Source: Halobaculum limi
GTDB lineage: Archaea > Halobacteriota > Halobacteria > Halobacteriales > Haloferacaceae
Direction of reading: 5' to 3'
Length of the DNA stretch: 64,000 nucleotides
Assembly (NCBI RefSeq): GCF_029490015.1
Contig: NZ_CP120469.1
Span: forward strand, 310,001-374,000
Shown: positions 8,667 through 16,885 of the stretch, one piece after another
Position numbering within the stretch: the stretch's first letter is position 1
Layout of the letters: each line of letters opens with the position of its first letter
The notes under the pieces: model-generated
Told to the model about the DNA's origin: nothing
The model's input: the letters and a program-made list of their open reading frames with translations, nothing else
Database searches by the model: none
Position numbers and translations under genes: made by a program

Positions 8667-9997
8667 CACTCGCCGATGCAGTAGAGGTGCCCGTCGGCGG
8701 ATCCGATGTACGCCCGGCCATCGGCGACTGCCGGCGAGGACTCGACGAAGTCGTTGAACGGAACGTCCCACTGTGGTTCCCCATCCGCCCGCGAGAGGGT
8801 CAGTAAGCGGTCGCCGCCGCCGATGTACACCCGGTCGTCGACGACAGCAGGCGAGGAGCGGAAGTCGTGGTCCGTCTCGTGGCGCCAGTCGATTGTGCCG
8901 TCCGTGCGCGAGATCGCGAACACGCTGCCGCTGATCTCGACGGACGGCATCCCAGCCCCCTCCTCGTCGTCCGGTGTACGTTTCGGCGTCGGGGACGGCG
9001 TCGATTCGTCGGGCCCGTCGTAATCCGTCGCTTCCGACCCGGTCGCACCGAGGTACACACGGTCGCCGTCGACCGCTGGGGAGGATTTGACGTTCGGGGC
9101 TTTCAGGTCCGTCGCCCACCGACGCGTCCCGGATGCGGCGTCGAGCGCGACTAGTCGGCCGGCGGCGTGGACACCGACGAACAGCGTCCCCTCGGCGTAC
9201 GTCGGTGGCGCGAGCACGCCGGCGTGTTCGCCGTCGGCGTCCCGCGTCCACAGTTCGTCACCGGTCGCCGAGTCCAGCGCGACCACGCTGCCGTCGTGGT
9301 TGCCGAGATACACCCGTCCGCCGCCGACCGCCGGCCCGGTGAACCAGTCGGTTGGGCCGACGTAGGCCCACTCACGCTCGCCGGTCGCGGTGTCGAGTCC
9401 GAGCGCGGTTCCGGCCTTGCTCTCGTCGGTGTCGCCGCTGACCACCGCCGGCATCGTCCCCGCTGTCCCGACGACCACCGTCCCGTCGTGTACCGCCACC
9501 GCACGGCTGTGGAGGTTCGTCTCGGTCTCGTACGTCCACAGTCGGTCGCCGTCCGTTCCCAGCGCGTACACCACACCGTCGGCATCTGCCGTGTAGACGG
9601 TCCCGTCGACGACTGCCGGCGCGGTCTCGACGTAGCTAGTCGTCGGGTGACTCCACAGTTCCTCGCCGGTGGCCGCATCGAACGCGTGGACGGCGTTACT
9701 CGCGCTGCCGACGTACACCGTTCCGTCGTAGACCGTCGGCGAGCACAACACGGTCGGCGCGTCACCGATCGCCGTCCACGCGACGGTGTCGGTTCGGGGG
9801 CCGACGCCATCCTCCTTGACCCCGGTGTGCTGGTTGTCGAGGCCGAACGTCGGCCAGTCGTCTTCGGGCACTTCCGACGCGGATTCGTCCACCGACCCGG
9901 CGGTATCGACTGACTGGCCGCGGCGGTCGCCAAGACAGCCGACCGTCGCGAGGAGGCCACCTGCGCCAAGCCGGCGACAGAGTTCACGGCGATGCAC
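8666..9997 (-). CDS. PQQ-binding-like beta-propeller lipoprotein
   Basis: 443 residues. The N-terminus MHRRELCRRLGAGGLLATVGC carries a twin-arginine pattern and a lipobox with Cys21. The rest is a PQQ/WD-like propeller with repeated blades of the form TVYVGSA..VHAFDAATGEELW. It is predicted to be exported folded and anchored outside the membrane. Such haloarchaeal proteins often lack a known enzyme activity and may serve as scaffolds. A low-complexity Pro/Thr insert (TPSPTPKRTPDDEE) separates two blades. The GTG start is supported by an AAAGATA TATA-like box about 28 bases upstream. A second member lies at 54191-55402. Confidence 0.8.
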   Translation of the reverse strand: MHRRELCRRLGAGGLLATVGCLGDRRGQSVDTAGSVDESASEVPEDDWPTFGLDNQHTGVKEDGVGPRTDTVAWTAIGDAPTVLCSPTVYDGTVYVGSASNAVHAFDAATGEELWSHPTTSYVETAPAVVDGTVYTADADGVVYALGTDGDRLWTYETETNLHSRAVAVHDGTVVVGTAGTMPAVVSGDTDESKAGTALGLDTATGEREWAYVGPTDWFTGPAVGGGRVYLGNHDGSVVALDSATGDELWTRDADGEHAGVLAPPTYAEGTLFVGVHAAGRLVALDAASGTRRWATDLKAPNVKSSPAVDGDRVYLGATGSEATDYDGPDESTPSPTPKRTPDDEEGAGMPSVEISGSVFAISRTDGTIDWRHETDHDFRSSPAVVDDRVYIGGGDRLLTLSRADGEPQWDVPFNDFVESSPAVADGRAYIGSADGHLYCIGE

Positions 9998-10494
9998 AGG
10001 GACGGGGTGTTTCGGGCGTGGTGAGTATCTTTGGGTGGATCGAAGACCCGCAGTGCCCTCGACGACGGGCGACCAACGGGAATACGGCGGCTGGCTTTCG
10101 TCCTGTGTTCGGTACGGGGAGCCATCCTACCCCGTCGGCCTGGGTGAACGCTCTCAGGCAGTGTGCAGCCTCTCTCTGCTAGTGTCTCCAAACAGTAGCG
10201 GCGACCCGAACGAACGGGAGGCCGCCGAACACGTTCGCTCGAGAGTATCGGACTCCACACCACGAATGGGTTGCGAGGCCGCGTTGGACACGGGTGAGTG
10301 AACTCAGTGACCTCGAACAGTAGTAGTGTAGCTGAAAAGTCGAACGGTCAGAACGTGCTTCCGCTTACTGGAGGTGAGTGTGGTCGGCAGAGAACCGAGG
10401 GGTGCGTCGGCGTGCGCCATCGGCAGGCGCGTGGCTCACCGAGGACGCGGACGACGATCAAAAACGCAGACCGATAGAGTCCCCCCGACGACGC
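9998..10494. other. Intergenic, about 500 bases
   Basis: Apart from the TATA-like box (about 10026-10032, minus strand) serving the propeller gene, I see no gene or conserved element. The open frames here are antisense or Arg-rich shadows. Confidence 0.5.
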
Positions 10495-11859
10495 TCAGCA
10501 GGACTCGTTGTTGTCGTGGACGTCGTTGCCGACGACACCCTGGCGGATTTGCACGTCGCGGTCGGTACTCCCACAGACGGTGTTGTTGTTGACGGAGTTG
10601 CCGGTCGCACCCCGAAGGTCAATACCGTCGTCAGCGTTGTTGCGGAGGTCGTTACCGATCACGATGTTGACGTTCGCCTCACGGACGAACACGCCGTCGT
10701 CGCCGTTGTTGTACGCGGCGTTCGCTTCGATTCGGTTGTCGGCGCCGCTGTCGACGTCGATGCCGTCATCACCGTTCTTCGAGGCGGTGTTGTCCAACAG
10801 CGCGTTCCGGTCACCGAACAGGTACAGACCGTCGTTCCGGTTGTCCACCATCGTGTTACCGGAGATAGTGGAATCGTTCACCCGCGAGAGGGCGATGCCG
10901 TCGTCGGTGCTTCCGGAGATCGTGTTTCCGGTGACAGCGGCCCACGAGACCGAGTACAGGTGGATGCCGTCGGTCGCGTTGGCGACGGTGTTGTTCGCGA
11001 TGGTGCCGCCGGTCGCGCCGACCAGCAGGACACCCTCGTATCGGTTGTCGCTGATCGTGTTGTTGGTGACGACCAGCGCCTGACTGTCGACACCGTCGCT
11101 GGATTGGCCGAAGAACTCGGCGAGGACGTCGACCGGGACGTCACCGTATAGCGGGATCATCCAGAACGGGAGACTCGCACGCGCGGGCGCACGCTCAGGG
11201 ACAGAGTCCACGCGGATGCCGACGCCGCCGTTGTCGGTGATAGTACTGGCGTGGACGGTCGACGCACGCGAGTCACGCATCGCGATGCCGTGGCCGCCGT
11301 TGTCGGAGAGAGTAGACTCCGAGACCGTGATGTCACGACCCGTCGTGACGACGACGCCGTGACCGGTCGACCCGACGACGCTCCCGGCCGCGAACGTTAC
11401 GTCCGTGGATTCGGAGAGTCGAACGCCGTCACCGGACGCGTTCGAGATGTGGACGCCGGTGAGGGTGACACCGTCGACGTCAGCGAAGGTAAGGCCGTTC
11501 CACCAGCCAGTGATCGAGACTCCCTCGACGTGGAGGTTCGACACGCCATCAGCGGTGATCGCGGACCCGGCTTCCGGGCTTCCTACCAGCGAGTGCCCAG
11601 CGCCGAGGATCGTCACGTCGTCTGCGGTCACCGTGAGCCCGTCACCGTCGCTCGCGGAGATGTCGGTCCGGAGGACGTACACGCCGGGGTCGTCGATGAC
11701 GGTGCTGTGGGTCAGGTACGTGACCGAGTTCGGCCCCAACCGATCGTTTGCCGCGACGGGAACCGCGAACGCCGCGGGAAGGGCAATCACCACGAGTGCT
11801 GTTACGACCAGCGTGGCGACCGTTTGACGTCCGTTCAGACACCGCCAATCAGGGATCAT
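10495..11859 (-). CDS. Secreted right-handed beta-helix (NosD-like) protein
   Basis: 454 residues. A signal peptide (MIPDWRCLNGRQTVATLVVTAL...AFAVPVAA) precedes a long parallel beta-helix. The rungs are repeats of the type NTISGSTDDGIALS, NRIEANAAYNNGDDGVFV and NSVNNNTVCGST. NosD/pectate-lyase-like helices often bind or cleave polysaccharides; no catalytic residues can be assigned here. The Asn-rich ladders and several N-x-T sites fit an extracellular location. ATG 11859 is chosen as the start of the signal peptide; GTG 11865, two codons earlier, is equally possible and gives better spacing to a variant promoter element. Confidence 0.72.
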   Translation of the reverse strand: MIPDWRCLNGRQTVATLVVTALVVIALPAAFAVPVAANDRLGPNSVTYLTHSTVIDDPGVYVLRTDISASDGDGLTVTADDVTILGAGHSLVGSPEAGSAITADGVSNLHVEGVSITGWWNGLTFADVDGVTLTGVHISNASGDGVRLSESTDVTFAAGSVVGSTGHGVVVTTGRDITVSESTLSDNGGHGIAMRDSRASTVHASTITDNGGVGIRVDSVPERAPARASLPFWMIPLYGDVPVDVLAEFFGQSSDGVDSQALVVTNNTISDNRYEGVLLVGATGGTIANNTVANATDGIHLYSVSWAAVTGNTISGSTDDGIALSRVNDSTISGNTMVDNRNDGLYLFGDRNALLDNTASKNGDDGIDVDSGADNRIEANAAYNNGDDGVFVREANVNIVIGNDLRNNADDGIDLRGATGNSVNNNTVCGSTDRDVQIRQGVVGNDVHDNNESC

Positions 11860-11889
11860 ACTCACATCGCTTGTAGCCAGTACGATGGC

Positions 11890-11898
11890 ATTGTAAGC
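11890..11898 (-). promoter_or_regulatory. Possible variant glycan-promoter element (GCTTACAAT)
   Basis: Shares TACAAT with the consensus and lies 24 bases before GTG 11865 (30 before ATG 11859). It differs at several positions, so this is a weak member. Confidence 0.25.
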
Positions 11899-12129
11899 GG
11901 CAACCTTCCGAGTTGCAAACGTACACTGTACGTACGTGTCAGCTGAAAGAACGGATACCAAGTGTGGAGATGAAGAGAGTATTCTAATCGTAACTAAGTT
12001 CGTCACGACACACCCGGCAACAGTAATGCCGGGGTGTCGACGCCAGTTGACGCAGTTTGACTCACGTGTGTACGACAGTCGCGACAGACAGCGACCGCGA
12101 CGAGTCGCGTCAGGGGGCGAAGCCGACTG

Positions 12130-12708
12130 ATGTGGCCGTGGGATCACGTCGCCGTCGCGTACGTCTGTTACTCACTATACGTCCGGTTTCGGGGTGAACG
12201 ACCGTCTGCTCTCACCGCAGCGGTCGTCGTCACCGCGGCGCTTGCACCCGACATGATCGACAAACCCCTCGCGTGGTGGTTCGACGTGTTGCCGTCGGGT
12301 CGGTCGCTAGGCCACTCGGTGTTCACGGCGCTCGCGGTGAGCATCGTCGCAGTGGCCGTCGAGCGACGAGTCGACGTTCGGGGATTCGCCTCGGCGGTCG
12401 CAATCGGCCTCTTTTCTCACCTCGCGGGCGACGTCGCGTACCCGCTGTTCGTCAAGGGCGACCTGCGCGTGAGCTTTCTGCTGTGGCCGGTGATCTCAGC
12501 GGGCGACTCCTCGACGGAGAACCCGTTCGACCACATCTCCGAACTGTTCGTGGCGCTCATCGAGTTCGCCGCGACGACACAGGGAACCCTCTATCTGATC
12601 GCCGACGGGGTGTTGCTCCTCACGGCGCTCGCGTTGTGGGTCGCAGACGGTGCTCCAGGGACCGGTTTCCTCCGTGCTGGAACTCGAAAGGTACTCTCGC
12701 GGCGGTAA
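12130..12708 (+). CDS. Integral membrane metal-dependent hydrolase family (YdjM/DUF457-like)
   Basis: 192 residues with several hydrophobic segments. Conserved polar positions typical of the family are present: WDHVAVAY near the N-terminus, LAPDMIDKP, GRSLGHS and HLAGDV. These His/Asp residues are thought to bind metal within the membrane; the substrate is unknown. Divergent from the beta-helix gene by 270 bases. A Thr-rich loop (AATTQGTLYL) precedes the last membrane segment. Confidence 0.7.
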   Translation: MWPWDHVAVAYVCYSLYVRFRGERPSALTAAVVVTAALAPDMIDKPLAWWFDVLPSGRSLGHSVFTALAVSIVAVAVERRVDVRGFASAVAIGLFSHLAGDVAYPLFVKGDLRVSFLLWPVISAGDSSTENPFDHISELFVALIEFAATTQGTLYLIADGVLLLTALALWVADGAPGTGFLRAGTRKVLSRR

Positions 12709-12769
12709 CAGCAGGAGAGAGACTACTCCAAATGAGTGTGAGAGCACTCGCGGCGACTGGTAAACTGGG

Positions 12770-12778
12770 CATAACAAT
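12770..12778 (+). promoter_or_regulatory. Glycan-promoter element copy 4 (CATAACAAT)
   Basis: Plus-strand 9-mer; 25 bases separate it from ATG 12804 of a 16-codon ORF that overlaps the DUF1616 start, and 72 bases separate it from that start. Confidence 0.6.
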
Positions 12779-12803
12779 ACCCGAAAGGTGGATATTCGCG
12801 CTT

Positions 12804-12854
12804 ATGACTGCTGCCGTCGTTGGCTATCGGAGCACTCGGAGTGATCGTCGATGA
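12804..12854 (+). CDS. Possible 16-residue leader ORF (MTAAVVGYRSTRSDRR)
   Basis: It begins exactly where a leaderless transcript from the promoter element at 12770 would begin. It ends in ATGA, overlapping the start of the DUF1616 gene by 4 bases, which suggests translational coupling. The peptide is short and basic with no recognisable domain. Chance is a real alternative. Confidence 0.25.
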   Translation: MTAAVVGYRSTRSDRR

Positions 12855-13861
12855 GCGGTGCTATTGGCCGCGGACCCGGCTCTGTCCTCGACCGACTACC
12901 TGGTGACGCGCCCCTCGTCGCAGGCTACACGATCATCGCTGGCGGACTGATCGCGTTGGGCGGCGTCGGTGGACCCCTTCGCGTCTTGCTTGCCGCGCCG
13001 TTAGTCGGATTCTTGCCGGGGTACGCGCTGCTTTCCGTGCTGTTCCCTGACGACCGCCCAGTCCAGCCTGGGCGACCGCCCGCGTGGCGATTGCCCTTGG
13101 CGGACGGCCTCGGCTGGTTCGAGCGGTGTACCCTTTCTGTTCCGACCAGCATTGCGGTGCTCCCGCTGTTCGTCATCGTGCTTGCGGTCGCAGGCGTCCC
13201 GTTCACGACGATCCCGGTCGTCTTGGCGTTGAGTGCGTTCGTGATCCTCGTCACCATCGCCGGAGCCGTCCGCCGCATCAGAACTCCCGACGACAGCAGA
13301 TACGACATCCCCGTCGACCGTTGGTTCCGGGAAGTCAAATCCGCGTGGCTCCCCAGCAGCGACAGACCCGCACTCGACCGCGCACTCGGTGTCCTCGTGT
13401 TCGTCGTCGCACTCGCCGCCGTGAGCGGACTGGCACTTGGCTTCGCGGCACCGAACGACGGCGAATCGTACACCGAAGTCGCACTCCTCACGCAGGGGCC
13501 CGACGGACTCGTCGCCGGGAACTTCCCGGACCAGGTTGCCGCCGGAACCGCGACCGACTTCGTCGTCACCATTGACAACCGACTGGGCACTGCAGCAGAC
13601 TACGAGGTGGTCGTCGTCCTCGACCGGGTGCGTGTGCAGGAGTCGGGCGAGTCGTTGGTTGTGTTGGAGCGGAGTGAACTGTCTCGCTTCGGCGTCTCCG
13701 TCTCTGACGGACAGCAGGCACAGCAGGACGTAACGGTGCAACCAAACCTCATCGGCGAGGACCTCCGGATGAGCGTGTTCGTCTACCAAGGCGAGGCACC
13801 CGAGTCGCCCAGTGAGAACACCGCTGATCACCACCTGTACCTCTGGGTGGACGTGAATTAA
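12851..13861 (+). CDS. DUF1616 membrane protein
   Basis: 336 residues. About five hydrophobic segments fill residues 20-215, including PLRVLLAAPLVGFLPGYALL and the conserved GLGWFERCTLSVPTS stretch that marks DUF1616. The rest (about 216-336) is a soluble beta-rich domain with an NxT-poor, Asp-rich surface, probably extracellular (VAAGTATDFVVTIDNR...YEVVVVLDRV). DUF1616 proteins recur in archaeal glycosylation and S-layer neighbourhoods, but their function is not established. Start at 12851 overlaps a tiny upstream ORF. Confidence 0.8.
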   Translation: MSGAIGRGPGSVLDRLPGDAPLVAGYTIIAGGLIALGGVGGPLRVLLAAPLVGFLPGYALLSVLFPDDRPVQPGRPPAWRLPLADGLGWFERCTLSVPTSIAVLPLFVIVLAVAGVPFTTIPVVLALSAFVILVTIAGAVRRIRTPDDSRYDIPVDRWFREVKSAWLPSSDRPALDRALGVLVFVVALAAVSGLALGFAAPNDGESYTEVALLTQGPDGLVAGNFPDQVAAGTATDFVVTIDNRLGTAADYEVVVVLDRVRVQESGESLVVLERSELSRFGVSVSDGQQAQQDVTVQPNLIGEDLRMSVFVYQGEAPESPSENTADHHLYLWVDVN

Positions 13862-14610
13862 ACTACCCCGCCCTACTCGCTTCCTCCCGCCTTGCGACGG
13901 TCGGTCACTCCTTGAGGGCGGGGCTTTGCCGAACCGACATTGTGCCCCGCGACCCCGTGCATAGGCGCGGCCCGGCTTTCTCTTACCGTCCTTGCCTCAG
14001 CGTGGGCGCGATTTGATACGCCTCCCACTCCGACCGAGGCCGGGATTGTCCCGCCGATTTAATTCCCGGTGTTCTCACGCTCTACCCCAAGACGGGGACG
14101 GAATTGAACCGTTCGCGGTCGTCGTTCCCGAGTCCAGGATGCGATACTCTCGCACCACACGAGCCAGTTTACTGGTGGCTCTTCTCGTCCTCGGCTTGTG
14201 CGAGGGCGACAGTAGCATCGGATGCGTCGCGAGCGCTATTAAGCGTGTACGAACGCGCTTCCTCTCCGACCTACCGCTCGCTTCGCCCGCGCTTGAGGAC
14301 CGAGGGTCCGCGCTACCGAGTGCTGAATAGGTACGCTGGGAAGGTCGCGAACTCGGGACTAAGCGAACGGGAGCCCACTTCAACGGTCAGCACTCGGCGG
14401 GACGCCACAGGCACGACCGAGCGCCTCTACATCAACCGACGAGACGGTTATCACAGGTCACAGACGCTTGCTGGATTGAAGTGGAAGGGTTGCTCCTCGA
14501 AGGTGAGAAGAAAGTCAGGGAGGATATCCCGGAGTAAGCGTTGAGAGTGGCTTGTGTCGTGGAGTGCCGGATTCACGCCCGTCCTAAAGGACGGGAATCT
14601 CTCCTTGATT
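13862..14610. mobile_element. Decayed IS200/IS605-type element, about 0.75 kb
   Basis: One end has complementary arms CCCCGCCCT (13865) and GAGGGCGGGG (about 13913). The other has hairpin CCCGTCCT aa AGGACGGG at 14578-14595 flanked by GATTCACG and AATCTCTCCTTGA. Both are typical of IS1341/IS605 ends in haloarchaea, and the second is shared with 2120-2165. The inside is broken in all frames, so any TnpB gene is lost. Confidence 0.5.
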
Positions 14611-14700
14611 CAGGTAGGAACAGTGTACGGGGCAGTCAGCGAGCAGATATTCAGTTGTCGCGTGTGAGTCCTTGACGGGGGCTGCGTCCGGTATTCGCTC

Positions 14701-14709
14701 TATAACAAT
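14701..14709 (+). promoter_or_regulatory. Glycan-promoter element copy 5 (TATAACAAT)
   Basis: Perfect consensus; 26 bases separate it from the ATG of the Gfo/Idh gene. No other TATA-like sequence lies between. Confidence 0.65.
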
Positions 14710-14735
14710 AGGTCGATAGGCGGTGGTAGGGACCG

Positions 14736-15866
14736 ATGACTCTACGAACTGCCGTCATCGGTGGCGGAACGGTCTCCGAAGTCCACTTGTCGGGACTGTC
14801 ACGCAATCCACGCGTCGAACTGGTCGCAATCTGTGACCTCGACGAGGATATCGCGACGAGCAAGGCCGAACGGTACAACATCAAAGCGTACACCGACCTC
14901 GAGGAGATGCTCGAGAAGGAGGACCTGGACTGGGCCCACGTCTGCACACCGGTCCAGACCCACGTCGCCGTCGCGAAGACGGTCATCGACGCTGGCGTCC
15001 CCGTCCAGATCGAGAAACCGATCACCGAGACGTACGAAGAGTTCGAGGAACTGGCGGCGTATGCTGCCGAACACGACGTGATCGTCTCCGAGAAGCACAA
15101 CCACAACTTCGACCCCGTCGTGCGCCGCGCACGAAAAGCGATGGAAGCAGGCGAGTGCGGCGAGATCAAGGGTGTCGAAGTTATTTACACAGGCTGTTCG
15201 AACCCGGACGATCCGAACCGCGGCCCGTGGAACTTCGAACTTGACGGCGGTGAGTTCGAGGAGGGCCTCCCTCACCCCTTGTATATGACGCTGCGCGCAG
15301 GTGGCTACCCCCGCTCTGAAGAGGATATCCAGGCGACGACAGTCTTGCGCGGTGAGTACGACTACGACTTCACGTACGACGGTGCGATGATCCAGTATGT
15401 CACCGACGACGACGTGTTGTGCCGGACGACGATGCTCGGTGGTACCCGTCCGGTCCGCCAACTGATCATCCACGGGACTGAGAAGTCGCTCACGGCAGAC
15501 CTCATCTCCCAGACGCTCGTCGAACACGACCGCAATTACAAAGCAGGCGGAAAGGGCCGCGCGCTCAACAACGTCGACAACGTCATCGACCGCATCACGG
15601 GCACGATCCAGAATATGCGTGCGGTGTTGAAGCGCAGCAACTCCGACGACTGGGACACCCAACGGCTGCTCAACGCCCACTACTACCAGAACCACGCGGA
15701 GTCTATCGCTCTCGAGGCCGGCGACGCCTCGAAGATGCCCGTCCCGCTGTCGGAGTCACGCTGGATGATCCGGTTAATGGAGGAGATTCGGCAGGCCGCG
15801 CGTGCGGACGCCGAGCGCGAGACGAGCGGAATCAGCGCCGAAGCGATCCAACAGCAGACGGAGTAA
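14736..15866 (+). CDS. Gfo/Idh/MocA family sugar oxidoreductase
   Basis: 376 residues. The N-terminal Rossmann fold has AVIGGGTVSEVHLSG in place of the more usual GxGxxG. The family motif EKP is at 93-95 (PVQIEKPITE). The NxxH-like active region is EKHNHNFDPVVRRA, followed by the C-terminal beta-sheet substrate domain. These enzymes oxidise or reduce a sugar (often nucleotide-linked) with NAD(P). Substrate unknown; context suggests a glycan precursor. It is first in a two-gene unit with the 273-residue protein 18 bases downstream. A paralogue lies at 34449-35465. Confidence 0.83.
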   Translation: MTLRTAVIGGGTVSEVHLSGLSRNPRVELVAICDLDEDIATSKAERYNIKAYTDLEEMLEKEDLDWAHVCTPVQTHVAVAKTVIDAGVPVQIEKPITETYEEFEELAAYAAEHDVIVSEKHNHNFDPVVRRARKAMEAGECGEIKGVEVIYTGCSNPDDPNRGPWNFELDGGEFEEGLPHPLYMTLRAGGYPRSEEDIQATTVLRGEYDYDFTYDGAMIQYVTDDDVLCRTTMLGGTRPVRQLIIHGTEKSLTADLISQTLVEHDRNYKAGGKGRALNNVDNVIDRITGTIQNMRAVLKRSNSDDWDTQRLLNAHYYQNHAESIALEAGDASKMPVPLSESRWMIRLMEEIRQAARADAERETSGISAEAIQQQTE

Positions 15867-15884
15867 CCAACACGAGAGACGACA

Positions 15885-16706
15885 GTGAGCCTAAACACGG
15901 TGAAACCGATAGACACCACGATCCGGGAGGCTGGGCGGTCGCTACTAGAGCGGTCGCCGACGCTAGAGCCGTTCCTGGTGACTGCACGCGACCGATACGC
16001 GCGGACGCGTGTGCGACTCCGAACGCTCGCGAACAGCATACGCTACGCGGCGCCTCCCGAACCGTATCGCCTCATCCAGATCGACCCGAGCGAGGTCGGC
16101 CGCGGAGTCGAACTCGGTGTCTCGAAGTACGTCGAGGCGGGCAAAGTCGTCGGTGGCGAGTGGGAAGGAGAGTGGTTCACGTTCGGAGAGTCCGACGTGT
16201 ACCAGGCGTACGAGGCACACTTCCAAGATGGTGTTCCGTGGGAAGAGACGGCGTTCTACGCACGAATCGTCGGCGAGCTAGAGAGCGGAAAGGTTCGGTG
16301 GGGCTGCCGGACGGAAACGGAGTTCCAGGACCGCTGTGATCGACTCGAACGCCTCTATGAGCGCCTCCAGACGGAAGGGTACCGCAGTCAGGCCGAACTC
16401 CTCGCTGACGGCGGCGACAACCTCATCCAGTTCGGTCGCCGGTCTCACCTCTTAACCGAGCGCCTAAAAGATGAGATCGCGATCCACATCGACCGACGTG
16501 GAGAACTCATCTTCTCCGACGGTCGCAACCGCCTCTCGATGGCGAAACTCATCGGACTCGACTCGGTGACCGTTCGGGTCTTGCGCCGCCACGCCGACTG
16601 GCAAGCAATCCGCGACGCCTACGTCCGCGGCGAACCGTGGACGAAGGCGTACGCCGACCACCCGGACATCGCGTACCTCGAGTTCGGATCGAAGCCCGCA
16701 CCCTGA
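15885..16706 (+). CDS. Conserved haloarchaeal protein with ParB/Srx-like C-terminal region
   Basis: 273 residues, GTG start 18 bases after the oxidoreductase stop, so probably co-transcribed. The N-terminal half is charged with no motif. Residues about 200-250 (HIDRRGELIFSDGRNRLSMAKLIGL then VRVLRRHADW) resemble the DGRHRL core of ParB/sulfiredoxin-fold domains, which in some families bind or hydrolyse nucleotides. No function can be assigned. The context suggests a glycan-linked role rather than DNA partitioning. Confidence 0.55.
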   Translation: MSLNTVKPIDTTIREAGRSLLERSPTLEPFLVTARDRYARTRVRLRTLANSIRYAAPPEPYRLIQIDPSEVGRGVELGVSKYVEAGKVVGGEWEGEWFTFGESDVYQAYEAHFQDGVPWEETAFYARIVGELESGKVRWGCRTETEFQDRCDRLERLYERLQTEGYRSQAELLADGGDNLIQFGRRSHLLTERLKDEIAIHIDRRGELIFSDGRNRLSMAKLIGLDSVTVRVLRRHADWQAIRDAYVRGEPWTKAYADHPDIAYLEFGSKPAP

Positions 16707-16885
16707 GTCGAACAGAGCCTCGATATCGCCGCCGATCACGTCCGGGGGATCGACAACAGAACTACCCATTTTAGCTATCTCACCTACGGTACATCAGGTG
16801 CCTGAGTCACCTATTGTATGCTGAGAAGCGTTGTAGTAGACGGCGTACACCCCTCACGCGCGAGAAACAGGAATGACCAGCCAGT

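Larger units (their letters stand above)
13862..14735. other. Gene-free stretch with insertion-sequence relic
   Basis: No convincing gene between the DUF1616 and oxidoreductase genes. Bases 13862-14610 look like a decayed IS200/IS605-type element (separate entry); 14611-14700 shows nothing; 14701-14709 is a promoter element. Confidence 0.6.

Noticed and set aside
10303-10494. Small GTGAG/ACTCA inverted repeat after 10290 as a terminator or operator
   Set aside because: The arms are very short and not near any gene end; such repeats are expected by chance.
14094-14114. T-arm-like hairpin (ACGG TTCAATT CCGT on the minus strand) suggesting a tRNA
   Set aside because: No acceptor, D or anticodon arm could be fitted around it; it lies inside decayed insertion-sequence DNA.
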